Position numbers and translations under genes: made by a program. Source: CAVXDY01 sp963760715 (GTDB lineage Bacteria > Actinomycetota > Thermoleophilia > Miltoncostaeales > Miltoncostaeaceae). From it: DNA of 64,000 nucleotides. Positions 25,105 through 32,374 of this stretch are shown in pieces. The notes beneath the pieces were generated by a model. That model made no database searches. It was given only the letters and a program-made list of their open reading frames with translations, and was not told the origin of the DNA. How positions within the stretch are numbered: the stretch's first letter is position 1; each line of letters opens with the position of its first letter. The stretch is taken from the NCBI GenBank assembly GCA_963760715.1, contig CAVXDY010000004.1, positions 248,001 through 312,000 of the forward strand. The letters are read 5' to 3'.

Positions 25105-26039
25105 CAGGCGACGATCCGGGTGCCGGCGGTGCCGGCCAGGGCGTCGGCGGCGCGCGCGAGCGACGTGATGACGGCGTCGCGCCCGCCGGCCTCCACGAAC
25201 TGGATGGCCGCCTCCACCTTCGGGCCCATGCTCCCGGCCGGGAACTGGCCGTCGGCCATGTGCGCGCGCGCCTCGTCCAGCGTGAGCGTGTCCACCGCGC
25301 GCTGCCGCGGCGTGCCGAAGTCGAGCAGCACCTGCTCGACGCCGGTCAGCAGCAGCAGCGATGTGGCGTCCACGAGCCGGCCGATCAGCGCGGCCGCGAA
25401 GTCCTTGTCGATCACCGCGTCGACGCCGGACAGGGCGTCTCCCGACCGGGTCACCGGCACGCCTCCGCCCCCGCAGGCCACCACCACCTCGCCGGCGTCG
25501 AGCAGGCTCCGGATCTCCTGCGCCTCCACCACCTCGACCGGCTCCGGCGAGGCCACCACCCGGCGCCAGCCGCGCCCGGAGTCCTCGGCAACGGCCCAGC
25601 CGCGGGCGTCGGCCAGGCGGCGGGCGCGGCCCTCCGAGAAGAACGGGCCGATGGGCTTGGTGGGATGGGAGAACGCGGGATCGTCGGCGCGCACCACGAC
25701 CTGCGTCATCACCGCCGCCACCGACCGGGGCCGCCCGGCGCCCGCCAGGGCGTCGCCGATCGCCTGCGCGAGCAGGTATCCGAGCTGGCCCTGGGTCATC
25801 GCGCCCAGCGCGAAGAGCGGCTGGGGCGGGACCTCCCGGGCCACCGCCTCCTGGGCCATCGCGAGCGCGCCGACCTGGGGGCCGTTGCCATGAACCACCA
25901 GCAGCCGGGCGCCCGTGGAGAGCATCGCCAGGGCGGTGTCCGCGACCGTCCGGGCGCGCTCCTCCTGGTCGGAGAACGCGCCGAGGCCGCTCGGGGCCAG
26001 GGCGTTCCCCCCGATGGCGAGCACGACCGTGTCGCTCAC
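25104..26039 (-). CDS. arcC: carbamate kinase
   Basis: 311 residues, the normal family length. Motifs: VLAIGGNALAPSG at the N-terminus, VHGNGPQVGALAMA, FSHPTKPIGPFFSE, ACGGGGVPV, VIDKDFAAALIG and the C-terminal GQFPAGSMGPKVEAAIQF. It transfers phosphate from carbamoyl phosphate to ADP, yielding ATP, ammonia and CO2. No arginine deiminase or ornithine carbamoyltransferase is nearby, so the carbamoyl phosphate probably comes from the AllFGH-like proteins in this region. The GTG at 26039 follows GGAGGGGG. It is divergent from the NitB-like gene. Confidence 0.9.
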   Translation of the reverse strand: MSDTVVLAIGGNALAPSGLGAFSDQEERARTVADTALAMLSTGARLLVVHGNGPQVGALAMAQEAVAREVPPQPLFALGAMTQGQLGYLLAQAIGDALAGAGRPRSVAAVMTQVVVRADDPAFSHPTKPIGPFFSEGRARRLADARGWAVAEDSGRGWRRVVASPEPVEVVEAQEIRSLLDAGEVVVACGGGGVPVTRSGDALSGVDAVIDKDFAAALIGRLVDATSLLLLTGVEQVLLDFGTPRQRAVDTLTLDEARAHMADGQFPAGSMGPKVEAAIQFVEAGGRDAVITSLARAADALAGTAGTRIVA

Positions 26040-26090
26040 TCGACCCCCTCCGTCGCACGACCCGGCGGGTCCGGACATTGGCCTCCGCGC

Positions 26091-26134
26091 ACCTTGCGCC
26101 GCACTCGCACCGCAGGGCAGGATCGTACCTTGCG
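26091..26134. promoter_or_regulatory. divergent promoter region with two ACCTTGCG repeats
   Basis: Between carbamate kinase and the NitB-like gene, ACCTTGCG occurs twice as a direct repeat (26091-26098 and 26127-26134). TACCTT (26126-26131, plus strand) and TACGAT (26127-26122, minus strand) are overlapping -10 candidates for the two operons. The repeats could be binding sites of a shared regulator (inference). Confidence 0.35.
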
Positions 26135-26206
26135 ACAGCGGTGGGCTCGCCGCAGGACCCTCGGAGGGCCCCGCACGCGCGCCGACCACGAACCCGGAGG
26201 AAGATC

Positions 26207-26692
26207 GTGGCGAAGATCGAGGGAATGAAGCCAGAGGCCGGCCAGGAGCTCTACGACGTCGCGGAGAAGGTGTTTCCGGACATCAAGGCCGAGCCCGGCG
26301 AAGAGGCATGGATCTTCATGCACACGGTCCCCTACGAGGGGTCGGTCGGCCTGGTCAACCTGCTCACCGCGACCCGCCTGGGACGCAAGGGCTTCAAGGT
26401 CAGCCTGGTGCTCTACGGGCCGGGCGTGCTGATGGCGTCGGGGACGCGCGGCTATCCCGCCGTGGGCCAGGAGGCCTTCCCCGGCCACATGGCCATCAAC
26501 AACCAGCTGAAGACGCTCCTCTCCGAGGGCGCCACGATCTACGCGTGCCGGTTCGCCATGGGCGCGCTCTACGGCTTCCGCGAGGACGACCTGATCCCCG
26601 GCGTGACGGCCTTCAACCCGCTCGACGTGCTCGACTCGGCCCTGACCGCCTGGCGGAACAAGGCCTTCCAGCTCAACACCTGGACGGTCTGA
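26207..26692 (+). CDS. NitB-like nitrogen-starvation protein (MSMEG_0572/Sll0783 family)
   Basis: 161 residues, with EEAWIFMHTVPYEGSVGLV, GFKVSLVLYGPGVLMASGTRG, EAFPGHMAINNQLKTLLSEGA and YACRFAMGALYG. This DsrE-like small protein is the first gene of Nit1C clusters, where its biochemical role is unknown. GTG 26207 follows GGAGGAAG at good spacing, with a leader of about 65 nt. It heads a five-gene plus-strand operon. Identification rests on recall of family sequence signatures and the surrounding Nit1C homologues. Confidence 0.85.
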   Translation: MAKIEGMKPEAGQELYDVAEKVFPDIKAEPGEEAWIFMHTVPYEGSVGLVNLLTATRLGRKGFKVSLVLYGPGVLMASGTRGYPAVGQEAFPGHMAINNQLKTLLSEGATIYACRFAMGALYGFREDDLIPGVTAFNPLDVLDSALTAWRNKAFQLNTWTV

Positions 26693-26721
26693 GCAAGGGG
26701 TCGCCGCAGGATCGAAACGGG

Positions 26722-27348
26722 GTGAGCGAGCGCGCGGAGATCGAGCGACGGTGGCGCCTGGGAGAGGAGCGTCTCTACCCGGTCGCGACGGTGCGCCCCG
26801 ATCTCTACGAGGCCGTCACGGGCCTCGTGCGCGCGCTCGCCGACCACCTGGAGGCCGTGCCGGACGTGGACGCCCTGGTCGTCACCTACCGGACGTCCGA
26901 TCGTGACCAGGAGCTCGCCGGCGCGGGGGTCGAGCGGGGGGACCTGAACCCGGAGATCGACCTCGACCTGGTGCGCGACGCCGCGTACCAGATGCGCTCG
27001 CGCGAGCTGGCTCAGCGGGCCTCGGTGGAGCGCACCGAGACCGCGATCCGCCGCGCCCGCGCAGCCGGCCAGACGACCGTGACGATCTGGAGCGAGGGCG
27101 AGCAGGAGCTCTGGCCGCCGTACCGGCGGGTGGAGATGTCGCTGCGCAGCGGCCGGGCCGTCTCCGTGTCGGCCCTGCTGGACGCCGACACCATGATGCC
27201 CCGTTACGCGGTGGAGGCGTACCAGCTCGACCCGGAGACCGGCGAGGCCGCCTCGCCCGACCCGATCGCGCCGCGGCGCGAGTACACCGACCCCGATGTC
27301 TGGCGCGCCGCGGCCGAGGAGCTGCGCCAGAGTCTCTTGACCACCTGA
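26722..27348 (+). CDS. unknown 208-residue protein in the Nit1C-like operon
   Basis: An acidic, helical N-terminal half (IERRWRLGEERLYPVAT, then ALVVTYRTSDRDQELA) is joined to a beta-rich C-terminal half (TIWSEGEQELWPPYRRVEM, then MMPRYAVEAYQLDPETG). There is no signal peptide or membrane segment. I recognise no family. It lies 29 nt after the NitB-like gene and 20 nt before the amidohydrolase, so it is co-transcribed. It is a candidate new component of the pathway. Confidence 0.7.
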   Translation: MSERAEIERRWRLGEERLYPVATVRPDLYEAVTGLVRALADHLEAVPDVDALVVTYRTSDRDQELAGAGVERGDLNPEIDLDLVRDAAYQMRSRELAQRASVERTETAIRRARAAGQTTVTIWSEGEQELWPPYRRVEMSLRSGRAVSVSALLDADTMMPRYAVEAYQLDPETGEAASPDPIAPRREYTDPDVWRAAAEELRQSLLTT

Positions 27349-27368
27349 TCGTTACCGGAAGGAGCCGC

Positions 27369-28232
27369 GTGTCACTGCCCGAGGGGATCAAGCGGAACGT
27401 GATCGATGGTCACAGCCACATCGGCGAGATCGAGCCGTGGCCCTTCTACGGGATCGACCACCCCGTCAAGCCGATCGTCTACGACTTCCCGCGCACCAAG
27501 GACTTCCTCAAGTTCATGGACCGGTACGGCATCGAGCGCAGCCTGGTGATGTCCAACTACGGCGTGCCGAAGCCCGAGCAGCCCTTCTCCCTGAACCCGA
27601 TCGTGATGGAGGCGGCGACCTCGACCGACCGCATCCGCGGCCTGCTGTGGGTGTCGTTCCTGCCGCGCGATCGCGAGAACACGCTCGAGGCCCTCACGCA
27701 CTGCGGCGAGGCGGGGATCGTGGGGCTGAAGACCACCTTCCTGCTGGGCGGCAACCCGAACCCCGAGGAGTGGGACGAGGAGACCAAGGAGCTCGCGGAC
27801 CTCTGCTTCGACGCGGCCGAGAAGCACGACTACGTGTTCCACTTCCACACGTCGGCCGGCGGCAACAGCGACATCAACAACTTCATCCCGATGGTCGAGG
27901 CGTACGGGAAGCGCTGCAAGATCCACCTCGTGCACTTCGGGGGCGGCGTGAGCGGCCACATCAAGCTGGTGCCGAAGTTCCTCCAGTGGGTGAAGGACGG
28001 CTACAAGGTGTACACCGACACCTCGTGGGCGATCGGCTTCGGCGCGCGGTGGCTGCTGGTGGAGATCGAGAAGCAGGGCATCGGCGGCGACCGGGTCATC
28101 TTCGGCTCCGACGAGCCGTGGTCGGACTTCATGGGCGAGTACTGGAAGATCGAGGGAGCGCCGGTCTCGGAGGAGCTCAAGCGGATGGTGTTCGTGGAGA
28201 ACTTCGAGAACCTGCACAAGGGCGCCTGGTGA
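27369..28232 (+). CDS. amidohydrolase_2-family metal-dependent hydrolase
   Basis: 287 residues of the amidohydrolase TIM barrel. The metal motif VIDGHSHIGE (His15, His17) is at the N-terminus. HFHTSAGG and HLVHFGGG provide later His ligands, and IFGSDEPWSDF gives the catalytic Asp near the C-terminus. Members hydrolyse C-N bonds or decarboxylate aromatic acids. It occupies the place where Nit1C clusters usually carry the nitrilase, so it may act on the same or a related nitrogen compound. GTG 27369 follows GGAAGGAG. It overlaps the radical SAM gene by 4 nt. Confidence 0.85.
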   Translation: MSLPEGIKRNVIDGHSHIGEIEPWPFYGIDHPVKPIVYDFPRTKDFLKFMDRYGIERSLVMSNYGVPKPEQPFSLNPIVMEAATSTDRIRGLLWVSFLPRDRENTLEALTHCGEAGIVGLKTTFLLGGNPNPEEWDEETKELADLCFDAAEKHDYVFHFHTSAGGNSDINNFIPMVEAYGKRCKIHLVHFGGGVSGHIKLVPKFLQWVKDGYKVYTDTSWAIGFGARWLLVEIEKQGIGGDRVIFGSDEPWSDFMGEYWKIEGAPVSEELKRMVFVENFENLHKGAW

Positions 28233-29383
28233 GCACCGCCAGCCCGCCCGACCTGCGCACGCTGGCGGTCGAGCTTCAGTCGCTGGGCGTGCGCACCACC
28301 CACCCCGACGAGGGGCCGGGTGCCACGCGGGCGGGCGGCGCCGGACCCTCGGACGCCGGCTTCATCTGGATGGACGGCGCGCCCCTCACCGTCCCGGTGC
28401 ACGGGGACTACGTCGCCTCGTCGCCCTACGAGCTGGTGCTGAACGGGTCCGGGCGGGCCGGCACGCTGCTGCGCGACGGCGTGGAGGTGGGGCCGGTGCG
28501 GATGCACCCCCGCCCCAAGATCTACGACCTCCAGACGGCCGGCGGGGTGCCCTACTGGAAGATCGCCCTGATGCACCTCGACAGCCTGGCCTCGACGGTC
28601 TTCCAGCGGTGCGTCTACTGGGGCACCGGCGAGCAGTGCCACTTCTGCGCCATCGGCACGAGCCTGGCCAACGGCCGCACGGTTCCCACCAAGACGCCGG
28701 AGCTCCTGGCGGAGGTGGCCGAGGCCGCCGCGCGCCTGGACGGCGCGAAGGACGTCACCCTGACCACCGGCACCCCGAACCGCCACGATCGCGGAGCCCC
28801 CTACATGGCGCGCTGCGCCGCGGCCATCCGCGAGTCGAGCGGGCTGCCCGTACAGGTGCAGATCGAGCCCCCCGACGACTTCGGGTGGTTCTCGGAGCTG
28901 AAGGACAGCGGCGTCGAGGCGCTCGGGCTGCACCTCGAGGTGTGGGACCGGGAGGTGCTCGCGCGGGTCGCCCCGGGCAAGCACGCCCAGGGCCGCGAGC
29001 ACTACCTCGCGGCCTGGGAGGCGGCCGTCGGCGTCTTCGGCCGGGGCCAGGTGTCCACCTACTTCATCCTGGGCCTCGGGGAGACCCCGGAGTCGGTGAT
29101 GGAGGGCTGCCGCGCGGCCATCGACCGCGGCGTCTACCCCTTCGTGGTGCCGCTGCGGCCGGCGCCGGGCAGCATCGTGGCCCACGGCGTGCCGCCCTCG
29201 GCCGAGTACGTGCGGGAGGTGTACGAGCGGGTGGCGCCGTTGCTGGCGGAGGCGGGGTTGATGAGCCAGGACGCGCGGGCCGGATGCGTGCGCTGCCAGG
29301 CCTGCTCGGCGCTCAGCACCTTCGAGCGCGCGTTCGGAGGCGGGCGGGACGGCATCCCGGCCGCGGACCGGCCGGCGGCGTGA
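28229..29383 (+). CDS. radical SAM protein, MSMEG_0568 family (NitD-like)
   Basis: 384 residues. The [4Fe-4S] cysteines are Cys128, Cys137 and Cys140, a CX8CX2C arrangement rather than the common CX3CX2C. The motif is C-VYWGTGEQ-C-HF-C-AIG. TTGTPNRHDRG and QVQIEPPDDFGWF are later barrel elements. Another cysteine group (GCVRCQACS) lies near residue 355. NitD proteins are part of Nit1C clusters and their reaction is unknown. GTGA overlaps on both sides show tight coupling to the amidohydrolase and NitE-like genes. Confidence 0.87.
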   Translation: MSTASPPDLRTLAVELQSLGVRTTHPDEGPGATRAGGAGPSDAGFIWMDGAPLTVPVHGDYVASSPYELVLNGSGRAGTLLRDGVEVGPVRMHPRPKIYDLQTAGGVPYWKIALMHLDSLASTVFQRCVYWGTGEQCHFCAIGTSLANGRTVPTKTPELLAEVAEAAARLDGAKDVTLTTGTPNRHDRGAPYMARCAAAIRESSGLPVQVQIEPPDDFGWFSELKDSGVEALGLHLEVWDREVLARVAPGKHAQGREHYLAAWEAAVGVFGRGQVSTYFILGLGETPESVMEGCRAAIDRGVYPFVVPLRPAPGSIVAHGVPPSAEYVREVYERVAPLLAEAGLMSQDARAGCVRCQACSALSTFERAFGGGRDGIPAADRPAA

Positions 29384-29892
29384 GCCTGCGGGCCCGGGCC
29401 TCCTCCCTCCAGGTGCGGGTGGCCCGCACCGAGGAGGACCTGGCCGCCCATCACCGCGTGCGGCACGAGGTGTTCGTGCGCGAGCAGGAGATCTTCAGCG
29501 CCGACGACCTCGACGCCTGGGACGAGGGCGCGGTGAAGGTGATCGCCTCCATCGGGCCCCTCGTGGTGGGCGCGGTGCGCCTCTACCCGCTCGACGAGGC
29601 CGGCCTCTGGAAGGGCGACCGCCTGGCCGTGCTGCGCCACGCGCGCCCCCTGCGCGCCGGCGGCCCGCTGGTGCGCTTCGCCGTCGAGACCGCGGGGGAG
29701 ATGGGCGGATCGCGCATGATCGCCCTCATCCAGAGCCGGAACGTCGCCTTCTTCCGGCACCTGGGGTGGACGACGCTCGGAACCGAGACCTCGTTCCGCG
29801 GCGCCAGCCACCAGGAGATGACGATCGCCCTGGCCGGCGCGGCCCCCGAGTTCGCCCCGACGGGCTACGCCTGGACTCTCGGGGGCGCGTAG
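29380..29892 (+). CDS. GNAT N-acetyltransferase, MSMEG_0567/Sll0786 family (NitE-like)
   Basis: 170 residues of the GNAT fold: HHRVRHEVFVREQEIFS at the N-terminus, VVGAVRLYPLDEAGLWKGDRL, and IALIQSRNVAFFRHLGW as the acetyl-CoA-binding and late helix region. In Nit1C clusters this protein stands beside, or is fused to, the AIR synthase-like NitF. Here NitF is 1.5 kb further on and on the other strand. GTG 29380 overlaps the radical SAM stop. It is the last gene of the operon and converges with the DEAD-box gene. Confidence 0.85.
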   Translation: MSLRARASSLQVRVARTEEDLAAHHRVRHEVFVREQEIFSADDLDAWDEGAVKVIASIGPLVVGAVRLYPLDEAGLWKGDRLAVLRHARPLRAGGPLVRFAVETAGEMGGSRMIALIQSRNVAFFRHLGWTTLGTETSFRGASHQEMTIALAGAAPEFAPTGYAWTLGGA

Positions 29893-29901
29893 GCCGGCGT
29901 T

Positions 29902-31188
29902 CTAGGCGGGCGTGCTCCGCGTGGTGCGCGCGGCGCCGCGCTTGACGCGGTTGGCGCGGGGCACGGAGGACGGGCCCGAGGGCGCGGGGCGCGAGCGCGT
30001 GGGCCCGAAGGCCGAGCCGCGCCGGCGCGAGCCGTAGACGACGCGCGGCGCGGGGGGCGCGTATCCGGTCTCCGCCCAGCCCTCCTCCTGCCCCAGGTCG
30101 CGCGCGATGGCGCCGACCAGCGCCGCCTGGTCCGGGAGCACCAGCGTGGCGGCGCGGCCGGTGCGGCCGGCGCGGGCGGTGCGCCCGATGCGGTGCGTGT
30201 ACGAGTCGCGGTCGTCCGGCGGGTCGAAGTTGATGACGAGGCCGATGTCGTCCAGGTCGATCCCCCGCGAGGCGACGTCGGTGGCCACGAGGACCCGGGG
30301 CCTGCCGTGGGAGAACTGCGCCAGCGCGCGCTGGCGGGCCCCCTGGGTGAGGTTGCCGTGCATGGCGGCGGCCTGGACCTCGTGCCGCTTGACCAGCGTC
30401 CGCGCCAGGCGGTCGGCGCCGTGCTTGGTGCGGCAGAACACCAGCACCAGGTCGTCCTCGCCCTCGATCAGCTCCACCAGCGCATCGTGCTTGGTGGCCG
30501 ACGTGCACGCCACGAAGGACTGCTGCAGACGGTGGCCCAGCGACTCCAGCTCGGGCTCGTGGCTCACCTCGAGCCGCGCGGCGTCGGTGCTGAACTCCTC
30601 GGCCAGGCGGCCGACGGCGCCGTCGAGCGTGGCGGAGAAGAACATCGTCTGGCGCTCGCTGGGCAGGCGCCGGATGATGGCCTCGACCTGGGGCTTGAAG
30701 CCCATGTCCAGCATGCGGTCGGCCTCGTCCACGACCAGGACCTCCACGCCGGCCAGGCTCAGCATGCCGCGCTGGCAGAGGTCGGTGAGGCGCCCGGGCG
30801 TGGCGACCAGCAGGTCGGACGAGGCGGATCGCTTGGCCTGGGCGTCGAGGCCGACGCCGCCGTAGCAGACGGCCACGCGCAGCTTGAGCGCGGCGGCCAG
30901 CGGGGCGAGATCGTCGGCGATCTGCGCCGCCAGCTCGCGGGTCGGGGCCAGCACGAGCGCCGCCGGACCGCGGCGAGCGCGGGTGAGGCCCTCGATCACG
31001 GGCAGCCCGAAGGCCAGGGTCTTGCCCGAGCCCGTCGGGGAGCGCACGAGCACGTCGCGCCCGGATGACGCGACCGGCAGCACGAGCTCCTGGACGGGGA
31101 AGGGGGTGGTGATGCCGGTGGACGCGAGCACCGCGGACACGCGGTCGCTCACGCCGAGATCGGCGAAGGTGGTGGGGTTCAAATGCAC
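29902..31188 (-). CDS. DEAD-box RNA helicase, RhlE-like
   Basis: About 428 residues with all SF2 motifs: Q-motif FPVQELVLPV, motif I SPTGSGKT, Ia APTREL, Ib ATPGRL, II VDEADRMLDMG, III SATL, IV VLVFCRTK, V ATDVASRGIDL and VI HRIGRTARAGR. A basic Arg/Pro/Ser-rich tail is suited to RNA binding. GTG 31188 or TTG 31182 lie behind AAGGAG. The frame is open to an ATG at 31233, which would place the ribosome site inside the gene. It interrupts the usual NitE-NitF neighbourhood, probably by chance. Confidence 0.88.
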   Translation of the reverse strand: MHLNPTTFADLGVSDRVSAVLASTGITTPFPVQELVLPVASSGRDVLVRSPTGSGKTLAFGLPVIEGLTRARRGPAALVLAPTRELAAQIADDLAPLAAALKLRVAVCYGGVGLDAQAKRSASSDLLVATPGRLTDLCQRGMLSLAGVEVLVVDEADRMLDMGFKPQVEAIIRRLPSERQTMFFSATLDGAVGRLAEEFSTDAARLEVSHEPELESLGHRLQQSFVACTSATKHDALVELIEGEDDLVLVFCRTKHGADRLARTLVKRHEVQAAAMHGNLTQGARQRALAQFSHGRPRVLVATDVASRGIDLDDIGLVINFDPPDDRDSYTHRIGRTARAGRTGRAATLVLPDQAALVGAIARDLGQEEGWAETGYAPPAPRVVYGSRRRGSAFGPTRSRPAPSGPSSVPRANRVKRGAARTTRSTPA

Positions 31189-31376
31189 TTGCTCCTTGCG
31201 GACGATGCCGCGGCTTGGTCGGGAGACCGCCATTCGACCGTCCGCCGCGGTGATTCCGGAGCGTGCGACCCTCTCCCAGCGGACGACCCGATGCCGTCCG
31301 CGCCCGAGACGTCAGACCGGCCCCGATGGGACTCAGCCGCCGCGCGCCTCTCGAGTCGGCGTACGCGACCGGTGGA
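31189..31376 (-). other. long 5' leader of the DEAD-box gene
   Basis: About 188 nt separate the helicase start from the end of the NitF-like gene upstream on the same strand. I see a good Shine-Dalgarno (AAGGAG, 31196-31191) but no convincing ORF or strong terminator. A long leader would suit cold-shock or autoregulated helicase mRNAs, but that is inference. Confidence 0.3.
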
Positions 31377-32339
31377 TCATAGACGGTTCTCGGGCGGGCG
31401 CATCCCGGTGAGCGATTCCCGGCCCAGGTCCCACACCGGCTCCTCGCCCGCCCCGTGCGAAAGGCGCAGGACACCCGTGTCGTCGAGGGTGCCCACCCGC
31501 GCGGCCGCCAGGCCCTGCCCGTGGAAGCGCCCGGCCAGCGCGGCGGGGTCGCCCACCAGCAGGAACCCGTACGAGGGGAAGGTCACGAGCCAGCGGTCGA
31601 GCGGCATGCCCGGGGGGATGGGCAGCGCGCCGACGTCCAGCGCGCAGCCCAGGCCGCCGGCGCTCTCGCAGAGCTGAAGGAGCGAGCCGGCGACGCCGGG
31701 CATCGAGACGTCGCGGGCCGCCCACGCCTCGCCCGCCTCGGCGGCGTCGGCCAGCAGCGCCAGGTCGGCGGCGGCCCGCTCCCGCCGGCCGCCGCGCAGG
31801 TGGCTGAAGAAGGTGCCCCCGGCCCCCAGCATGGTCTCGCCCTCGAGGCAGGCCACCAGGGTCACGGCATCCCCCGCCCGGGCGTTGCGGGCGGAGAGGG
31901 GCGAGCGGGCCCGGCCGGCCGCGAAGGTGGACAGCGACGGCATCACCCCGTCCTCCACCGTCGCGTGGCCCCCGACCACGGGCACCTCGTAGAGGTCGGC
32001 GCCGATGCGCAGGCCCCGGAGCACGTCCTCGGCCAGGCGTCGCGATCCGGCCACGAGGCAGTCGAGCAGGGCGAGGGGCCGGGCCCCGCTGGCGGCCAGG
32101 TCGTTGAGCACCGTCACGACGCCGGCGACGCCGGCCACCCGCGGCTGCCCGGCCACGAAGGGCGGCCAGATCGCCTCGGCCGCCAGGACCAGGTGTCCGT
32201 CGCCGTCCGGGAGCACGGCCGCGTCGTCGCCGTCGCCGCCCAGGATCGATGCCACGGCCGCCAGGTCGCGCTTGCCGCGCAGGCCGGGATGCTCGCGCAC
32301 GGTCCGCGCGAGCCGCGGGAGATCGGGCTGGCCGCTCAC
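31377..32339 (-). CDS. AIR synthase-like protein, Sll0787 family (NitF-like)
   Basis: 320 residues of the PurM/AIR-synthase superfamily: GDGDDAAVLPDGDGHLVLAAEAIWPPF, VTVLNDLAASGARPLALLD, VPVVGGHATVEDGVMPSLS and the C-terminal ATP-grasp-like LGAGGTFFSHLRGG. NitF belongs to Nit1C clusters and probably uses ATP to activate an amide or carboxyl group. GTG 32339 follows TAGCGT by 6 nt, so it is probably leaderless. It is divergent from the AllG-like gene, with only 35 nt between the starts. Confidence 0.85.
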   Translation of the reverse strand: MSGQPDLPRLARTVREHPGLRGKRDLAAVASILGGDGDDAAVLPDGDGHLVLAAEAIWPPFVAGQPRVAGVAGVVTVLNDLAASGARPLALLDCLVAGSRRLAEDVLRGLRIGADLYEVPVVGGHATVEDGVMPSLSTFAAGRARSPLSARNARAGDAVTLVACLEGETMLGAGGTFFSHLRGGRRERAAADLALLADAAEAGEAWAARDVSMPGVAGSLLQLCESAGGLGCALDVGALPIPPGMPLDRWLVTFPSYGFLLVGDPAALAGRFHGQGLAAARVGTLDDTGVLRLSHGAGEEPVWDLGRESLTGMRPPENRL

Positions 32340-32345
32340 CGCCCC

Positions 32346-32351
32346 ACGCTA
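32346..32351 (-). promoter_or_regulatory. -10 box TAGCGT, leaderless
   Basis: On the minus strand TAGCGT ends 6 nt before the GTG of the NitF-like gene, with no Shine-Dalgarno. Confidence 0.55.
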
Positions 32352-32362
32352 CCAATGGCCCG

Positions 32363-32368
32363 TAGGAT
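32363..32368 (+). promoter_or_regulatory. -10 box TAGGAT, leaderless
   Basis: TAGGAT ends 6 nt before the GTG of the AllG-like gene. With the box at 32346 it forms a very compact divergent promoter linking the Nit and All halves of the locus. Confidence 0.55.
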
Positions 32369-32374
32369 CCCCCG

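Noticed and set aside
22468..25893. A 1141-codon open frame on the plus strand
   Set aside because: It is antisense to the LLM, aminotransferase-fold and carbamate kinase genes, which have clear family motifs. Its translation is low-complexity Arg/Gly/His/Ala text typical of shadow frames in high-G+C DNA.
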